DNA of 64,000 bases from Umboniibacter marinipuniceus. Its GTDB lineage: Bacteria > Pseudomonadota > Gammaproteobacteria > Pseudomonadales > DSM-25080. The stretch lies in assembly GCF_003688415.1 (NCBI RefSeq), contig NZ_REFJ01000001.1, forward strand, positions 416,645 to 480,644. The letters run 5' to 3'. This document shows positions 36,008 to 43,885 of this stretch, piece after piece; positions within the stretch are counted from its first letter, which is position 1; each line of letters opens with the position of its first letter. The position numbers were made by a program, and so were the translations under genes. The notes beneath the pieces were generated by a model. That model searched no databases. It was not told the origin of the DNA and saw nothing but the letters and a program-made list of their open reading frames with translations.

Positions 36008-36847
36008 TTATTTGTTTTTGTAGCCGCGATTACCACGCCCACGACCTGACTCATCGTTCGGATCGGAGTCAGTAATACCGCTGCCACCACGTCCGCGCCC
36101 AGATTCATCGTTCGGATCGGAGTCCGTAATGCCGCTGCCACCGCGTCCGCGTCCTGATTCATCATTTGGGTCGGAATCGGTGACGCCGTTGCTACCACGC
36201 CCGCGACCAGATTGATCATTGGGGTCAGAGTCGGTAACGCCGCTGCCGCCACGCCCACGACCTGATTGGTCATTGGGGTCAGAGTCAGTGACGCCGTTGC
36301 TGCCGCGCCCACGGCCTGATTGGTCATTGGGGTCAGAGTCAGTGACGCCGTTGCTACCACGCCCACGACCTGATTGATCATTGGGGTCAGAGTCAGTGAC
36401 GCCGTTGCTACCGCGCCCACGGCCAGACTCGTCATTGGGGTCTGAGTCGGTGACGCCGTTGCTACCACGCCCACGGCCAGACTCGTCATTGGGATCTGAA
36501 TCGGTTGTGCCGCTGCCTCCACGCCCGCGCCCTGACTGGTCATTCGGGTCTGAATCAGTGACGCCACTACCGCCGCGTCCTCGTCCTGATTGATCGTTAG
36601 GGTCAGAATCGGTTGTGCCGCTGCCTCCACGCCCGCGCCCTGACTCGTCATTGGGGTCAGAATCAGTAACGCCACTACCGCCACGTCCGCGTCCAGCTTC
36701 ATCATTCGGATCAGAATCGGTGACAACCTCAGCCTGCGCAGACTTGGAGACGACTGACATGCCGAAGCCAGCGAAGGTTCCCGAGACAACGCCAAGGAAT
36801 GATCGACGAGTTAAATTTGCCTTTTTCTTTGACATAGCAAGCACCAT
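36008..36847 (-). CDS. Tat-exported protein of 13 x 18-residue TDSDPND-GRGRG repeats
   Basis: 279 residues in three parts. The N-terminus is basic with a twin-arginine signal (TRRSFLGVV at 13-21) and a signal-peptidase site after SAQA near residue 39. Residues 42-275 are 13 units of 18 residues with an invariant T-D-S-D-P-N-D-x-x-G-R-G-R-G core. Variation is limited to the first residue (V/T/I), position 8 (E/Q), position 9 (S, A once) and the last three residues (GSG, SNG or NRG). A YKNK tail ends it. There are no Cys and almost no hydrophobic residues after the signal, so the repeat should be disordered or fold only with metal or after modification. The Asp/Asn spacing recalls calcium loops. 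It is not recognised. ATG 36835 is an alternative start. Confidence 0.85.
   Translation of the reverse strand: MVLAMSKKKANLTRRSFLGVVSGTFAGFGMSVVSKSAQAEVVTDSDPNDEAGRGRGGSGVTDSDPNDESGRGRGGSGTTDSDPNDQSGRGRGGSGVTDSDPNDQSGRGRGGSGTTDSDPNDESGRGRGSNGVTDSDPNDESGRGRGSNGVTDSDPNDQSGRGRGSNGVTDSDPNDQSGRGRGSNGVTDSDPNDQSGRGRGGSGVTDSDPNDQSGRGRGSNGVTDSDPNDESGRGRGGSGITDSDPNDESGRGRGGSGITDSDPNDESGRGRGNRGYKNK
36023..36724. repeat. 54-bp tandem repeat, 13 copies
   Basis: Thirteen in-frame 54-bp units (702 bp) encode the repeat domain above. Many differences between units are synonymous. There are no unique spacers, so it is not a CRISPR array. Confidence 0.95.
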
Positions 36848-36975
36848 TTTCTGATAGGATAATTATGGTATAGCCTAAATAATGAGCAAATTACGCTGCT
36901 GAGTCAAATGGACTAGCGGTAAACTGTCACGCTCTATGGCGCGCTAACAAACGCGCAGGCATTAAGGAGTTAGTT

Positions 36976-37395
36976 ATGTTGTCACCTTTTCATCTTGCGG
37001 TCACGGTGAATTCGCTTGCTGATGCCCGGTCGTTCTACGGTGGGCTGTTGGGTTGCTCTGAAGGGCGTAGCAGTGAACGCTGGGTGGACTTTAACTTCTT
37101 TGGGCACCAGTTTGTTGTGCATTTGGACGAGAACAAAAGACCAGCTGAAGCGTCTAATTTGGTTGATGGACACGGTATACCTGTGCCGCATTTCGGCGTG
37201 GTGCTAGCCATGGAGGCATGGCATGAGTTACATCAAAGTCTTGAGAGAGAGGGTGTTGAATTTGTGGTGGCGCCTCATATCCGTTTCCCGGGGGGAGCCG
37301 GTGAGCAGGGAACCTTGTTTATTCGCGACCCTAGCGGTAATACGTTGGAATTCAAAGGCTTTGCAGACATTGAGGCGCAGCTCTTTGCAACATGA
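36976..37395 (+). CDS. VOC-superfamily (glyoxalase/dioxygenase fold) protein
   Basis: 139 residues in the betaalphabetabetabeta pattern of vicinal-oxygen-chelate proteins. FHLAVTVNSLADARSFYGGLLGC opens the first module, and IRDPSGNTLEFKGF gives the C-terminal metal-ligand Glu. Possible metal ligands are His6, a His in the second module (PHFGVVL) and the Glu of NTLEFKG. It is close to proteins annotated as dioxygenase or bleomycin-resistance-like. AAGGAG precedes the ATG. No partner gene suggests a substrate. Confidence 0.88.
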   Translation: MLSPFHLAVTVNSLADARSFYGGLLGCSEGRSSERWVDFNFFGHQFVVHLDENKRPAEASNLVDGHGIPVPHFGVVLAMEAWHELHQSLEREGVEFVVAPHIRFPGGAGEQGTLFIRDPSGNTLEFKGFADIEAQLFAT

Positions 37396-37450
37396 AGGCC
37401 ATTGCAGCGGATTGGCAAAGCCATACTCAAAGCTGGGTAAATCCGTAGCT

Positions 37451-37513
37451 GAGTACCGAGTACCGAGTGCCGAGTGCCGAGTGCCGAGTGCCGAGTGCCG
37501 AGTGCCGAGTGCC
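37451..37513. repeat. Heptanucleotide tandem repeat, GAGTGCC
   Basis: Nine 7-base units: GAGTACC twice, then GAGTGCC seven times, with a decayed tenth copy (GAATGCT) at 37514-37520. It lies between the VOC gene and the 3' end of the phosphopantetheinyl transferase gene, and the decayed copy touches the transferase stop codon. Confidence 0.95.
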
Positions 37514-37518
37514 GAATG

Positions 37519-38112
37519 CTAGGCGGTGGCAATGCCGAGTTGAGTGGTAATCTCATGTGAGAGTGCTTCAAGCTGCTTAGGCTTGGAGTACTGCGCATCA
37601 ACTACCATACAGAAGTTGTAGCTAGCCTGTTGAAGGTTAATGAAATGCCAGTGAGTGCCTGGGATGTCAGGAGAGGTAATCGTTGAGTCCGAGATATGGA
37701 TTCGTCGGCTTTGTGAGTGGATGCCTATTCCCCGGAGCTTACCCCAAGCCTCCATAACGCCAAAGCGGAAATAGAATTCCTCGATACTCTTTGGTGTTTC
37801 GCGCCAAAGGAATTTGCCGATCTTGCGCCAATCACGACGTGGCGAAATGGCTTCAATATCTATCCCAATAGCATGATGAGAGATTGCCGAAGCCACTAAG
37901 TTCTGAGTGTAGGACACTGAGCAATAGAATTGTTCGTCAACTGGATGAAGGCCGTTGTCGTCGCGAATAACTCTATCACTGCTAGCGCCTGCTTGTGATA
38001 ATAGGCCGGCGAGTCTGCGCCGTGAGGCTGAGCGCAAGCCCTGGCGTTTCGCTTGGCGAGTTTGTTGCGGATCATTAGGAACATGGTGAAAGTCGAATAG
38101 CGTGGTTATCAT
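37519..38112 (-). CDS. 4'-phosphopantetheinyl transferase (APE cluster)
   Basis: 197 residues. The Sfp-type motifs are IGIDIEAISPRRDW (Mg-binding Asp/Glu) and VMEAWGKLRGIGI, a variant of the W-x-x-K-E-A-x-x-K motif. The protein is on the short side for the family. It is expected to load phosphopantetheine on the two ACPs of the adjacent cluster. It is divergent from the first plus-strand APE gene, with 58 bases between them. By position it corresponds to the PPTase of the E. coli ape cluster (ApeB, as I recall the naming). Confidence 0.88.
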   Translation of the reverse strand: MITTLFDFHHVPNDPQQTRQAKRQGLRSASRRRLAGLLSQAGASSDRVIRDDNGLHPVDEQFYCSVSYTQNLVASAISHHAIGIDIEAISPRRDWRKIGKFLWRETPKSIEEFYFRFGVMEAWGKLRGIGIHSQSRRIHISDSTITSPDIPGTHWHFINLQQASYNFCMVVDAQYSKPKQLEALSHEITTQLGIATA

Positions 38113-38170
38113 GTTTAATAGCTAAGTTAATTCGGCCATAATGAAAGTAAGTAGCTGAGAAAGTAGCACA

Positions 38171-38818
38171 ATGACTATCGATACACTAATGATAACGGCT
38201 GTAGCCATTGATATTGACGCTGAGCATAAAGCCGAGCGAATAGCAGACGGCTTTCCCGAGGCGGTTTTTAGCGGGGGAATCAAATTACCAGCGATGCTAA
38301 ATCGGCGCTTGAGTCCGGCAGGTAAGCGTGCCTCGGCACTTGCCAACGAACTGCTCAACGGTGATGGGCTTAGTATCGTTTGGTGCTCGCAATATGGCGA
38401 TCTTGCTAGAACTCAGCGGTTGATGGAGTCCATCGTTAACGAAGAGCCTATGTCTCCTACTGATTTTTCGCTGTCGGTACAAAATGCTGAGCCCGGAATA
38501 CTGTCTATGGCCACCAAGAATCATCAGCATATCGTCGCCATTAGTGCGGCGAAAAATCGTTTCTACAACGCACTACTCGAAGGTGAGTTATTGCGCAGAG
38601 AGCAGGGGGCTGACGTCTTGCTCATTATGACGGACCAAACAGTTCCTCAAGTCTACCAGCGAGTCGCCTCGGCAAATATTGCTACCACAGCGTTAGTGCT
38701 GCGAATCTCTGATCACGGTCAAACCTTAGGTCTTGAGGAAGTCAAAAAGCTAGATGACAGTGCGGGCTATGATGGATTTTTGAACTTGTTAGCGAAGGCA
38801 TTCGATTGGCATGACTAA
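38171..38818 (+). CDS. apeC: Ketosynthase chain-length-factor-like protein (ApeC)
   Basis: 215 residues resembling a shortened N-terminal ketoacyl-synthase domain (Ketoacyl-synt_2). It has a KLPAMLNRRLSPAGKRAS motif and SVQNAEPGILSMATKNHQ where a true ketosynthase would have its nucleophile Cys region; no active-site Cys is present. In E. coli ApeC is the chain-length-factor partner of the ketosynthase ApeO. The gene starts the plus-strand operon and overlaps the acyltransferase by 8 bases. Confidence 0.85.
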   Translation: MTIDTLMITAVAIDIDAEHKAERIADGFPEAVFSGGIKLPAMLNRRLSPAGKRASALANELLNGDGLSIVWCSQYGDLARTQRLMESIVNEEPMSPTDFSLSVQNAEPGILSMATKNHQHIVAISAAKNRFYNALLEGELLRREQGADVLLIMTDQTVPQVYQRVASANIATTALVLRISDHGQTLGLEEVKKLDDSAGYDGFLNLLAKAFDWHD

Positions 38819-39611
38819 GGCACTGAATGGTCCTTCAACTTTCCGCTATCAAGTGTTCTTCGTTGTCGCGACAGCGCTAGGCTTTGTGAGTTTCGGCTTG
38901 GGCGCCATACTACTTTCTCTCTGGGTGCTCCTGTTACGTGTAGTAATTCGTAATCCGGATAGGCGTGTCCGCTGGAGTCGTTATGCCATCAGCCGAGGAT
39001 TCGCTGTGTTAGTTCGCTATATGCAGCTAGCGGGTAGCGTTGATATCCGGTGGAAGAATTGGTCCTCAATGGAGGCCGATATAACGCAAGGTGGTGTTTT
39101 AATTGCCAATCATCCCAGCCTGATTGATGTGGTGATGATGATTGCGCGGATACCCAACGCTAATTGTATTGTTAAGAAGAAACTTTGGAATAATCCTTTC
39201 GTGGGGCTGTTAGTCAGAGCCTGTGGCTTTATTCCGAATGACGGGCGCCCTGAGATGTTGGATGAGTGTCGACAGGCCATTGCACGAGGCGAGGTGATTA
39301 TTATCTACCCCGAAGGGTCAAGAACCTCTAGCATGAAAGCCATGACCTTGTCGCGTGGCGCTGCTAACATAGCTATTCTAGCAGGCGTTCCAGTCCTAAT
39401 GCTGACCATTCAGCGAACGACTCCCTTTCTAACCAAGGAAGTTCATTGGAATAATTTGCCTACGGTAGCGCCGGGTTTTTTGCTATCGTATGAAGGAAGG
39501 TGGGAGCTAGCGCCGTATGATGATTTGCCACGCGCCAAGGCAGCTCGGCAACTCACCGCCGATTGGCTTAAATTTTATACAGACCGAGGTGACAAATGGG
39601 ACAGGAATTAG
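38811..39611 (+). CDS. PlsC-family lysophospholipid acyltransferase (APE cluster)
   Basis: 266 residues. An N-terminal hydrophobic segment is followed by the acyltransferase motif ANHPSLIDV (His-x4-Asp), then FIPNDGRPEML and IIIYPEGSRTSS. It is expected to transfer an acyl chain to a lipid-type acceptor at the membrane, which fits attachment of the aryl polyene to its lipid anchor. It overlaps the next gene by 16 bases. Confidence 0.88.
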   Translation: MTKALNGPSTFRYQVFFVVATALGFVSFGLGAILLSLWVLLLRVVIRNPDRRVRWSRYAISRGFAVLVRYMQLAGSVDIRWKNWSSMEADITQGGVLIANHPSLIDVVMMIARIPNANCIVKKKLWNNPFVGLLVRACGFIPNDGRPEMLDECRQAIARGEVIIIYPEGSRTSSMKAMTLSRGAANIAILAGVPVLMLTIQRTTPFLTKEVHWNNLPTVAPGFLLSYEGRWELAPYDDLPRAKAARQLTADWLKFYTDRGDKWDRN

Positions 39612-39862
39612 AACAGGAAATTAAGGTATTAATTATCGACGCATTAGACCTTGAAGACATGTCTCCCGATGAAATTGAATCGGGTGAGCCGCTATTTGTT
39701 GAAGGGCTGGGCTTAGACTCTATTGATGCATTGGAGCTTGGTTTGGCGCTGCAGAAAAAGTACGGCGTAAAAATTGATCCTGAGGCTAACCCCGAAGAAA
39801 CTCGACAGCATTTCTCAAGCGTTACGGCGTTGGCAGCGTTTGTTGCCGCGGCAAAAGCTTGA
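39596..39862 (+). CDS. apeE: Acyl carrier protein 1 (ApeE-like)
   Basis: 88 residues, acidic, with the phosphopantetheine site Ser42 in LGLDSIDALELGL. In the APE pathway one of two ACPs carries the growing polyene. Which is ApeE or ApeF is assigned by order only. Translation is coupled to the acyltransferase by overlap. Confidence 0.88.
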   Translation: MGQELEQEIKVLIIDALDLEDMSPDEIESGEPLFVEGLGLDSIDALELGLALQKKYGVKIDPEANPEETRQHFSSVTALAAFVAAAKA

Positions 39863-39880
39863 TACGTGGAGAAGGTAGTA

Positions 39881-40126
39881 ATGACTGATCAGCACACCCT
39901 AAATGAACTGAAAGAAATTTTTGAAGAAATGTTTGATGTGGATCCGGATGATGTCACCCTAGAGGCAGCGTTATACGATGACCTCGACATTGATTCGATT
40001 GATGCTGTGGATTTGATTGTTCGCATTCGCGAAATGACCGGTAAGAAAGTTGCGCCCGAGGAATTTAAATCGGTCCGGACTGTTGGCGAAGTGGTAGAGG
40101 CTATTAATACTCTACGAAACAGTTGA
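39881..40126 (+). CDS. apeF: Acyl carrier protein 2 (ApeF-like)
   Basis: 81 residues with Ser39 in LDIDSIDAVDLIV, the attachment site. A GTG at 39866 could extend it by 5 residues, but the ATG at 39881 has GAAGG upstream. Its stop overlaps the TTG start of the membrane protein (TTGA). Confidence 0.88.
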   Translation: MTDQHTLNELKEIFEEMFDVDPDDVTLEAALYDDLDIDSIDAVDLIVRIREMTGKKVAPEEFKSVRTVGEVVEAINTLRNS

Positions 40127-40665
40127 ACGCGCTAATATTCTTGCTCTCTATACTTTATCCCATCAGCCTCTGGTTATTATGGGATTCAGTGCCAAGAGCC
40201 TTATTCGTTGTGCCGGTAATCCTGCTCTTGGTGCTAAGGAATCTTGAATTTATTCGTGCGGGGCTCTCCCCATCAAAAAAACTACTGGCGTTGAGCTTGC
40301 TGGTATTGGTTGTCGCCGCCTTCGTTTTATTTCCGACTATATCGGCACTCTCGTATCCAGTGGTCATCAACCTGATGATGCTGGTTTGGTTTGCGCAGAG
40401 TTTGCGAGCAGGGCAAGTCCCTCTGGTAGAGCGGATAGCACGAATAAAGGAACCAGAGCTTGAGGAAAAAGGCGTGCACTATACTCGCCAAGTGACCAAG
40501 CTATGGTGCATCGTCTTTGCACTCACCGCGGCAGTAAGTGCTTATACGGTAGTGCTCGGAGATCGCGATATTTGGTTGCTGTTCAATGGCCTGATCATCT
40601 ACTTATTCGTTGCAGGGACATTTGTACTGGAGTTCCTATTTCGAACTTGGTATCGCAGGACTTAG
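40123..40665 (+). CDS. APE-cluster membrane protein (COG4648-like)
   Basis: 180 residues with about five to six hydrophobic helices. The internal GQVPLVERIARIKEPELEEKG loop is characteristic of the small membrane protein always found after the ACPs in APE clusters (ApeG by position). It probably helps place the pathway at the membrane. The start is TTG, overlapping the ACP stop. Confidence 0.78.
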   Translation: MNALIFLLSILYPISLWLLWDSVPRALFVVPVILLLVLRNLEFIRAGLSPSKKLLALSLLVLVVAAFVLFPTISALSYPVVINLMMLVWFAQSLRAGQVPLVERIARIKEPELEEKGVHYTRQVTKLWCIVFALTAAVSAYTVVLGDRDIWLLFNGLIIYLFVAGTFVLEFLFRTWYRRT

Positions 40666-40671
40666 TGAGTT

Positions 40672-42243
40672 ATGAGTAGATTTGTATCGCAACTGAAAAA
40701 GTTTGTATTGCAACGTAGCGACTTGGCACTGCAAAGCTACCAAGCCATTCAAGCGCATGCCACCACGGCTGAAGTGGGCTTGTATTGCCAGCGCTTGGAT
40801 GAGTGCTGTGGTGTCCTTTTGGGGTTGTTAGAGAGTGGCGCTACACCTATTCTCTTGAATCAGGTGAGTGAGTCTGCGCTAGAGCAATTCTTGGCGGGAG
40901 GGAGAGATGCCTATGTCGACGGTGTGTTCCATGAATCTAAGTCGGCCGATCGAATCATTGAAAGTCCAGGTGAGCTGGCGTTTCTAACCTCGGGTTCGAG
41001 TGGCGAAGCCAAACTGGTTTTTAAGACGCTCGCGCAGTTAGAGAGCGAGTCCCTTGTGCTGGAGGAGTTCTACCAAGGGGTGAAGTGCGTTGGCGGAACC
41101 GTTTCGCATCAACATATCTACGGCTTCCTGTTCCGTCTGATGGTCCCTATTAACTTAGCTTTAGAGCTAGTGCCTGAAACTTGGGTGTACCCAAGTGATC
41201 TCGCCCAGGCGTTGAATGAGAGCGATGACTTAGCTGTAATTTCGTCGCCCTCTCAACTGGCTAGGCTAGCATCAACAATGGCGCCTAAGCGCGCCGCCGC
41301 GTTAGTCGTTAGCTCGGGTGGCCCGTTATCTTGTAATGATGCCGTAGCGGCTGCTAATTGGCTTCAGACGCCTATTTTGGAGCTTTATGGGAGTACCGAA
41401 ACGGGCGGTATTGCCACGCGATCGCAGTCGGCGGGGCAGCTTAGCTGGCAGCCCTTGGCGGGTGTGGCGATAGATTTCGTTAGCAACGAAGTTTCTTCAC
41501 CATGGTGCCAGGCCCGTCAATTAGACGATACCTTAACTGCTACGGGTTCGGGGCAGGCCTTTGAGCTGACCGGCCGAGTAGATCGAATTGTTAAGGTCAA
41601 TGAAAAGCGAATATCCTTAACGGCCATAGAGCAGGCGCTACAGGGGCACGAAGTCGTTAAGTCAATTCGGGTGGTGCCCTACAGTCATTCGCGGCTAGCG
41701 GCGTTTGTGGTAGTCGATGAATCTATTCTTGCGCGGAACGCCTCGTGGCAGGCATTGAAGGCGGAATTACGTCTCTTCTGTACCTCGTTTCTCGAACCCA
41801 GTACCATACCGCGTAAATGGCGATTCCTTCGGAGTCTGCCAACTACGGAGAGATCGAAAGTGACAGACCCGTTGTGCCACAAATTACTTACTACCGACAA
41901 GCGCATACCGTCACCTATTAGTGCGGATTGGCTGTCTGCCCATGAGCTCGCTTTAGGGGTTGCTATTGTGCCGAAATTGCCGTGGTTCCAAGGTCATTTC
42001 CCAGGACAGCCAGTGTTGCCGGGTGTGGCGATGATTTGGATGGCGGAGCAATATATTCGCGGCTGGTTTGATGAAGAACGTACAATTAGAACCCTGTCCA
42101 CAGTAAAGTTTCAATCCGTGATCGCGCCTGAAACTGAGGTCCAAATACGGTTAAAGTATGTTGCCGAGAAAGCGCAATATCACCTCAAAATTTTGAATGA
42201 CGAAACGGTTTTTGCTCAGGCAAAACTATTGGTGGAAGATTAA
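40672..42243 (+). CDS. apeH: Acyl-ACP/CoA ligase fused to hot-dog dehydratase (ApeH-ApeI)
   Basis: 523 residues in two domains. Residues about 1-400 are an adenylate-forming ligase with the phosphate loop LTSGSSGEAKLVFKT, ELYGSTETGG and a hinge region LTGRVDRIVKVNEKRISL. From about residue 415 a FabA/FabZ-type hot-dog domain begins, with LPWFQGHFPGQPVLPGV containing the catalytic His. In the E. coli cluster these are separate proteins, the ligase ApeH and dehydratase ApeI. The ligase should load the aryl starter acid on the ACP. Confidence 0.88.
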   Translation: MSRFVSQLKKFVLQRSDLALQSYQAIQAHATTAEVGLYCQRLDECCGVLLGLLESGATPILLNQVSESALEQFLAGGRDAYVDGVFHESKSADRIIESPGELAFLTSGSSGEAKLVFKTLAQLESESLVLEEFYQGVKCVGGTVSHQHIYGFLFRLMVPINLALELVPETWVYPSDLAQALNESDDLAVISSPSQLARLASTMAPKRAAALVVSSGGPLSCNDAVAAANWLQTPILELYGSTETGGIATRSQSAGQLSWQPLAGVAIDFVSNEVSSPWCQARQLDDTLTATGSGQAFELTGRVDRIVKVNEKRISLTAIEQALQGHEVVKSIRVVPYSHSRLAAFVVVDESILARNASWQALKAELRLFCTSFLEPSTIPRKWRFLRSLPTTERSKVTDPLCHKLLTTDKRIPSPISADWLSAHELALGVAIVPKLPWFQGHFPGQPVLPGVAMIWMAEQYIRGWFDEERTIRTLSTVKFQSVIAPETEVQIRLKYVAEKAQYHLKILNDETVFAQAKLLVED

Positions 42244-42247
42244 CCCT

Positions 42248-42976
42248 GTGAAAATAGCTGTACTAATTCCCTACTATAATCATCCAAACGCCATCGGCGC
42301 AGTGGTTGAGCAAATAATTAGCCATGGGCTACCAGTATTAATTGTTAATGATGGCTCAAGTGCTGATTCTGACAAGGTTCTTGCTAGGTTGGCTGAGCTA
42401 GCATTGGTTGAGGTGCTACACCGTGAAGAGAACGGCGGTAAGGGCGCAGCGGTAGTTTCAGGATTGCGCTGGGCCGAGCAGCTAGGCTTTAGCCATGTTA
42501 TCCAGGTAGACGCTGATGGTCAGCATGACTTAGACGCCTTGCCGATACTTCTAGGTACCGCTACAGAGAACCCCGAGGCGCTTATTGCTGGGCAACCACA
42601 ATTTGATGAATCTATTCCTCGGCGAAGGCTTTATGGACGCTATATCACCCACTTTTTGGTGTGGTTGAATAGCCTATCCTTCGCTATCAAGGACTCAATG
42701 TGTGGTTTTCGAGTGTATCCACTGACCGCAACACTTCGCGCCGTTGACCAAGGCGAAATGCACTGGCGAATGGGCTTCGATATTGAAATCTTAGTTCGAT
42801 TGCATTGGCAGGGAGTTGCCATGCTTTGGGTTCCAGTGAAGGTATCCTACCCGGATGATGGCGTGAGTCACTTTCGGGCGGTACAAGATAATCTCGAAAT
42901 TGCCTCCACACACTGGAGACTGTTTTTGGGGATGTTGGTACGCAGTCCCAAGCTCGTGTCTCGGTGGTTTAAGTAA
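42248..42976 (+). CDS. Family-2 glycosyltransferase (APE cluster)
   Basis: About 242 residues from a GTG at 42248, 4 bases after the ligase stop. It begins VKIAVLIPYYNHPNAIG. GT2 features are VLIVNDGSS and QVDADGQHD (the DxD-like site), followed by FGIKDSMCGFRVYP-like sequence. It likely adds a sugar to the lipid anchor or head group. A longer version from 42197 would overlap the ligase and is less likely. In E. coli this function is joined with the next acyltransferase in one protein. Confidence 0.88.
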   Translation: MKIAVLIPYYNHPNAIGAVVEQIISHGLPVLIVNDGSSADSDKVLARLAELALVEVLHREENGGKGAAVVSGLRWAEQLGFSHVIQVDADGQHDLDALPILLGTATENPEALIAGQPQFDESIPRRRLYGRYITHFLVWLNSLSFAIKDSMCGFRVYPLTATLRAVDQGEMHWRMGFDIEILVRLHWQGVAMLWVPVKVSYPDDGVSHFRAVQDNLEIASTHWRLFLGMLVRSPKLVSRWFK

Positions 42977-43884
42977 TGGCAACACACTGGACAGATAATA
43001 AAGACTTTGGCTGGGTTCGCGGTATCCACTTCATGCTGTGGCTGCATCGTCACTTCGGTATTTGGCCGTTTCGAATAGTATTGTTTCCCGTTGTGCTGGT
43101 ATCTATTTTGGTCAACCCTTTGGCGCGACGCGGCGCTGTGGATTACTGGCGGCGGTTAAAGCCTGGTATCTCGCGCTGGCGCTTGGCAATGGGTGTGTTC
43201 AAACAGTTCTGGGCTTTTGCGAACAGTATGTTATTTCGTCTGTTGATCTTGAGCCGGCAGTACGACTTATCAACCACGGACATCCACGGGAGAAAAGCCT
43301 TTCGTGAAGTTATTGATAGCGGTCAGGGCGCCCTGCTCATCGGTTCTCATCACGGCAACGTAGAAGCTTGCAAAGCCATGGCGGGGAAGGCAAATCGAAA
43401 AGTGTGCGCGCTGGTTCATACTGAGCATGCAGAAACCTTCAATCGCGCGGTCGCGGCCTACACCAAGGATTCCATTGAGCTTATTCAGGTGACTGACGTA
43501 GGTGTTGAGACCGCCTTTATTTTAAGCGAGAAGATTGCCCAAGGTTACCTTGTGGTGATCACAGCGGATCGTGTGCCAATTCATGGCGGTAGGACACTAT
43601 CCATGCCGTTTATGGGTGACTTGGCGGAGTTTCCGCAGGGGCCATTCATGTTGGCTGCACTGTTAAAGTGCCCAGTGTTTTTTATGTTTTGCTATCGTCA
43701 AGGCGATCATTTCCGCATTAATTTCGAGTACGCCTACTCAAGATTAGTATTGGAGCGTGGTAACAGAGAACAAGGTTTACTTGAAGCTTGCCGCCAATAC
43801 TCGCTAAGCTTAGAGAAACATGTGCGAAGCGCGCCTGAACAATGGTTTAATTTTTATCCCTTTTGGGGATCTAGCAAGGACTAA
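42976..43884 (+). CDS. LpxL/HtrB-family lauroyl-type acyltransferase (APE cluster)
   Basis: 302 residues with the lipid-A acyltransferase pattern: hydrophobic N-terminus, GALLIGSHHGNVEACKAM (catalytic His region with His-x4-Glu), then HTEHAETFNRAV, and ADRVPIHGGRTLSMPFMG. It is expected to transfer an acyl or polyenoyl chain to a sugar-lipid acceptor. It starts at the last base of the glycosyltransferase stop codon. Confidence 0.88.
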   Translation: MATHWTDNKDFGWVRGIHFMLWLHRHFGIWPFRIVLFPVVLVSILVNPLARRGAVDYWRRLKPGISRWRLAMGVFKQFWAFANSMLFRLLILSRQYDLSTTDIHGRKAFREVIDSGQGALLIGSHHGNVEACKAMAGKANRKVCALVHTEHAETFNRAVAAYTKDSIELIQVTDVGVETAFILSEKIAQGYLVVITADRVPIHGGRTLSMPFMGDLAEFPQGPFMLAALLKCPVFFMFCYRQGDHFRINFEYAYSRLVLERGNREQGLLEACRQYSLSLEKHVRSAPEQWFNFYPFWGSSKD

Positions 43885-43885
43885 T

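Noticed and set aside
36023-36724. CRISPR array
   Set aside because: The 54-bp units abut with no unique spacers and are in frame within a coding sequence.
36381-36854. Plus-strand frames rich in Pro-Arg opposite the 54-bp repeats
   Set aside because: They are the antisense of the repeat gene and repeat with the same period. The minus-strand frame has the Tat signal.
37223-37522. 99-codon plus-strand frame running through the heptamer repeats
   Set aside because: It overlaps the VOC gene in another frame and its end is the repeat read as pseudo-peptide.
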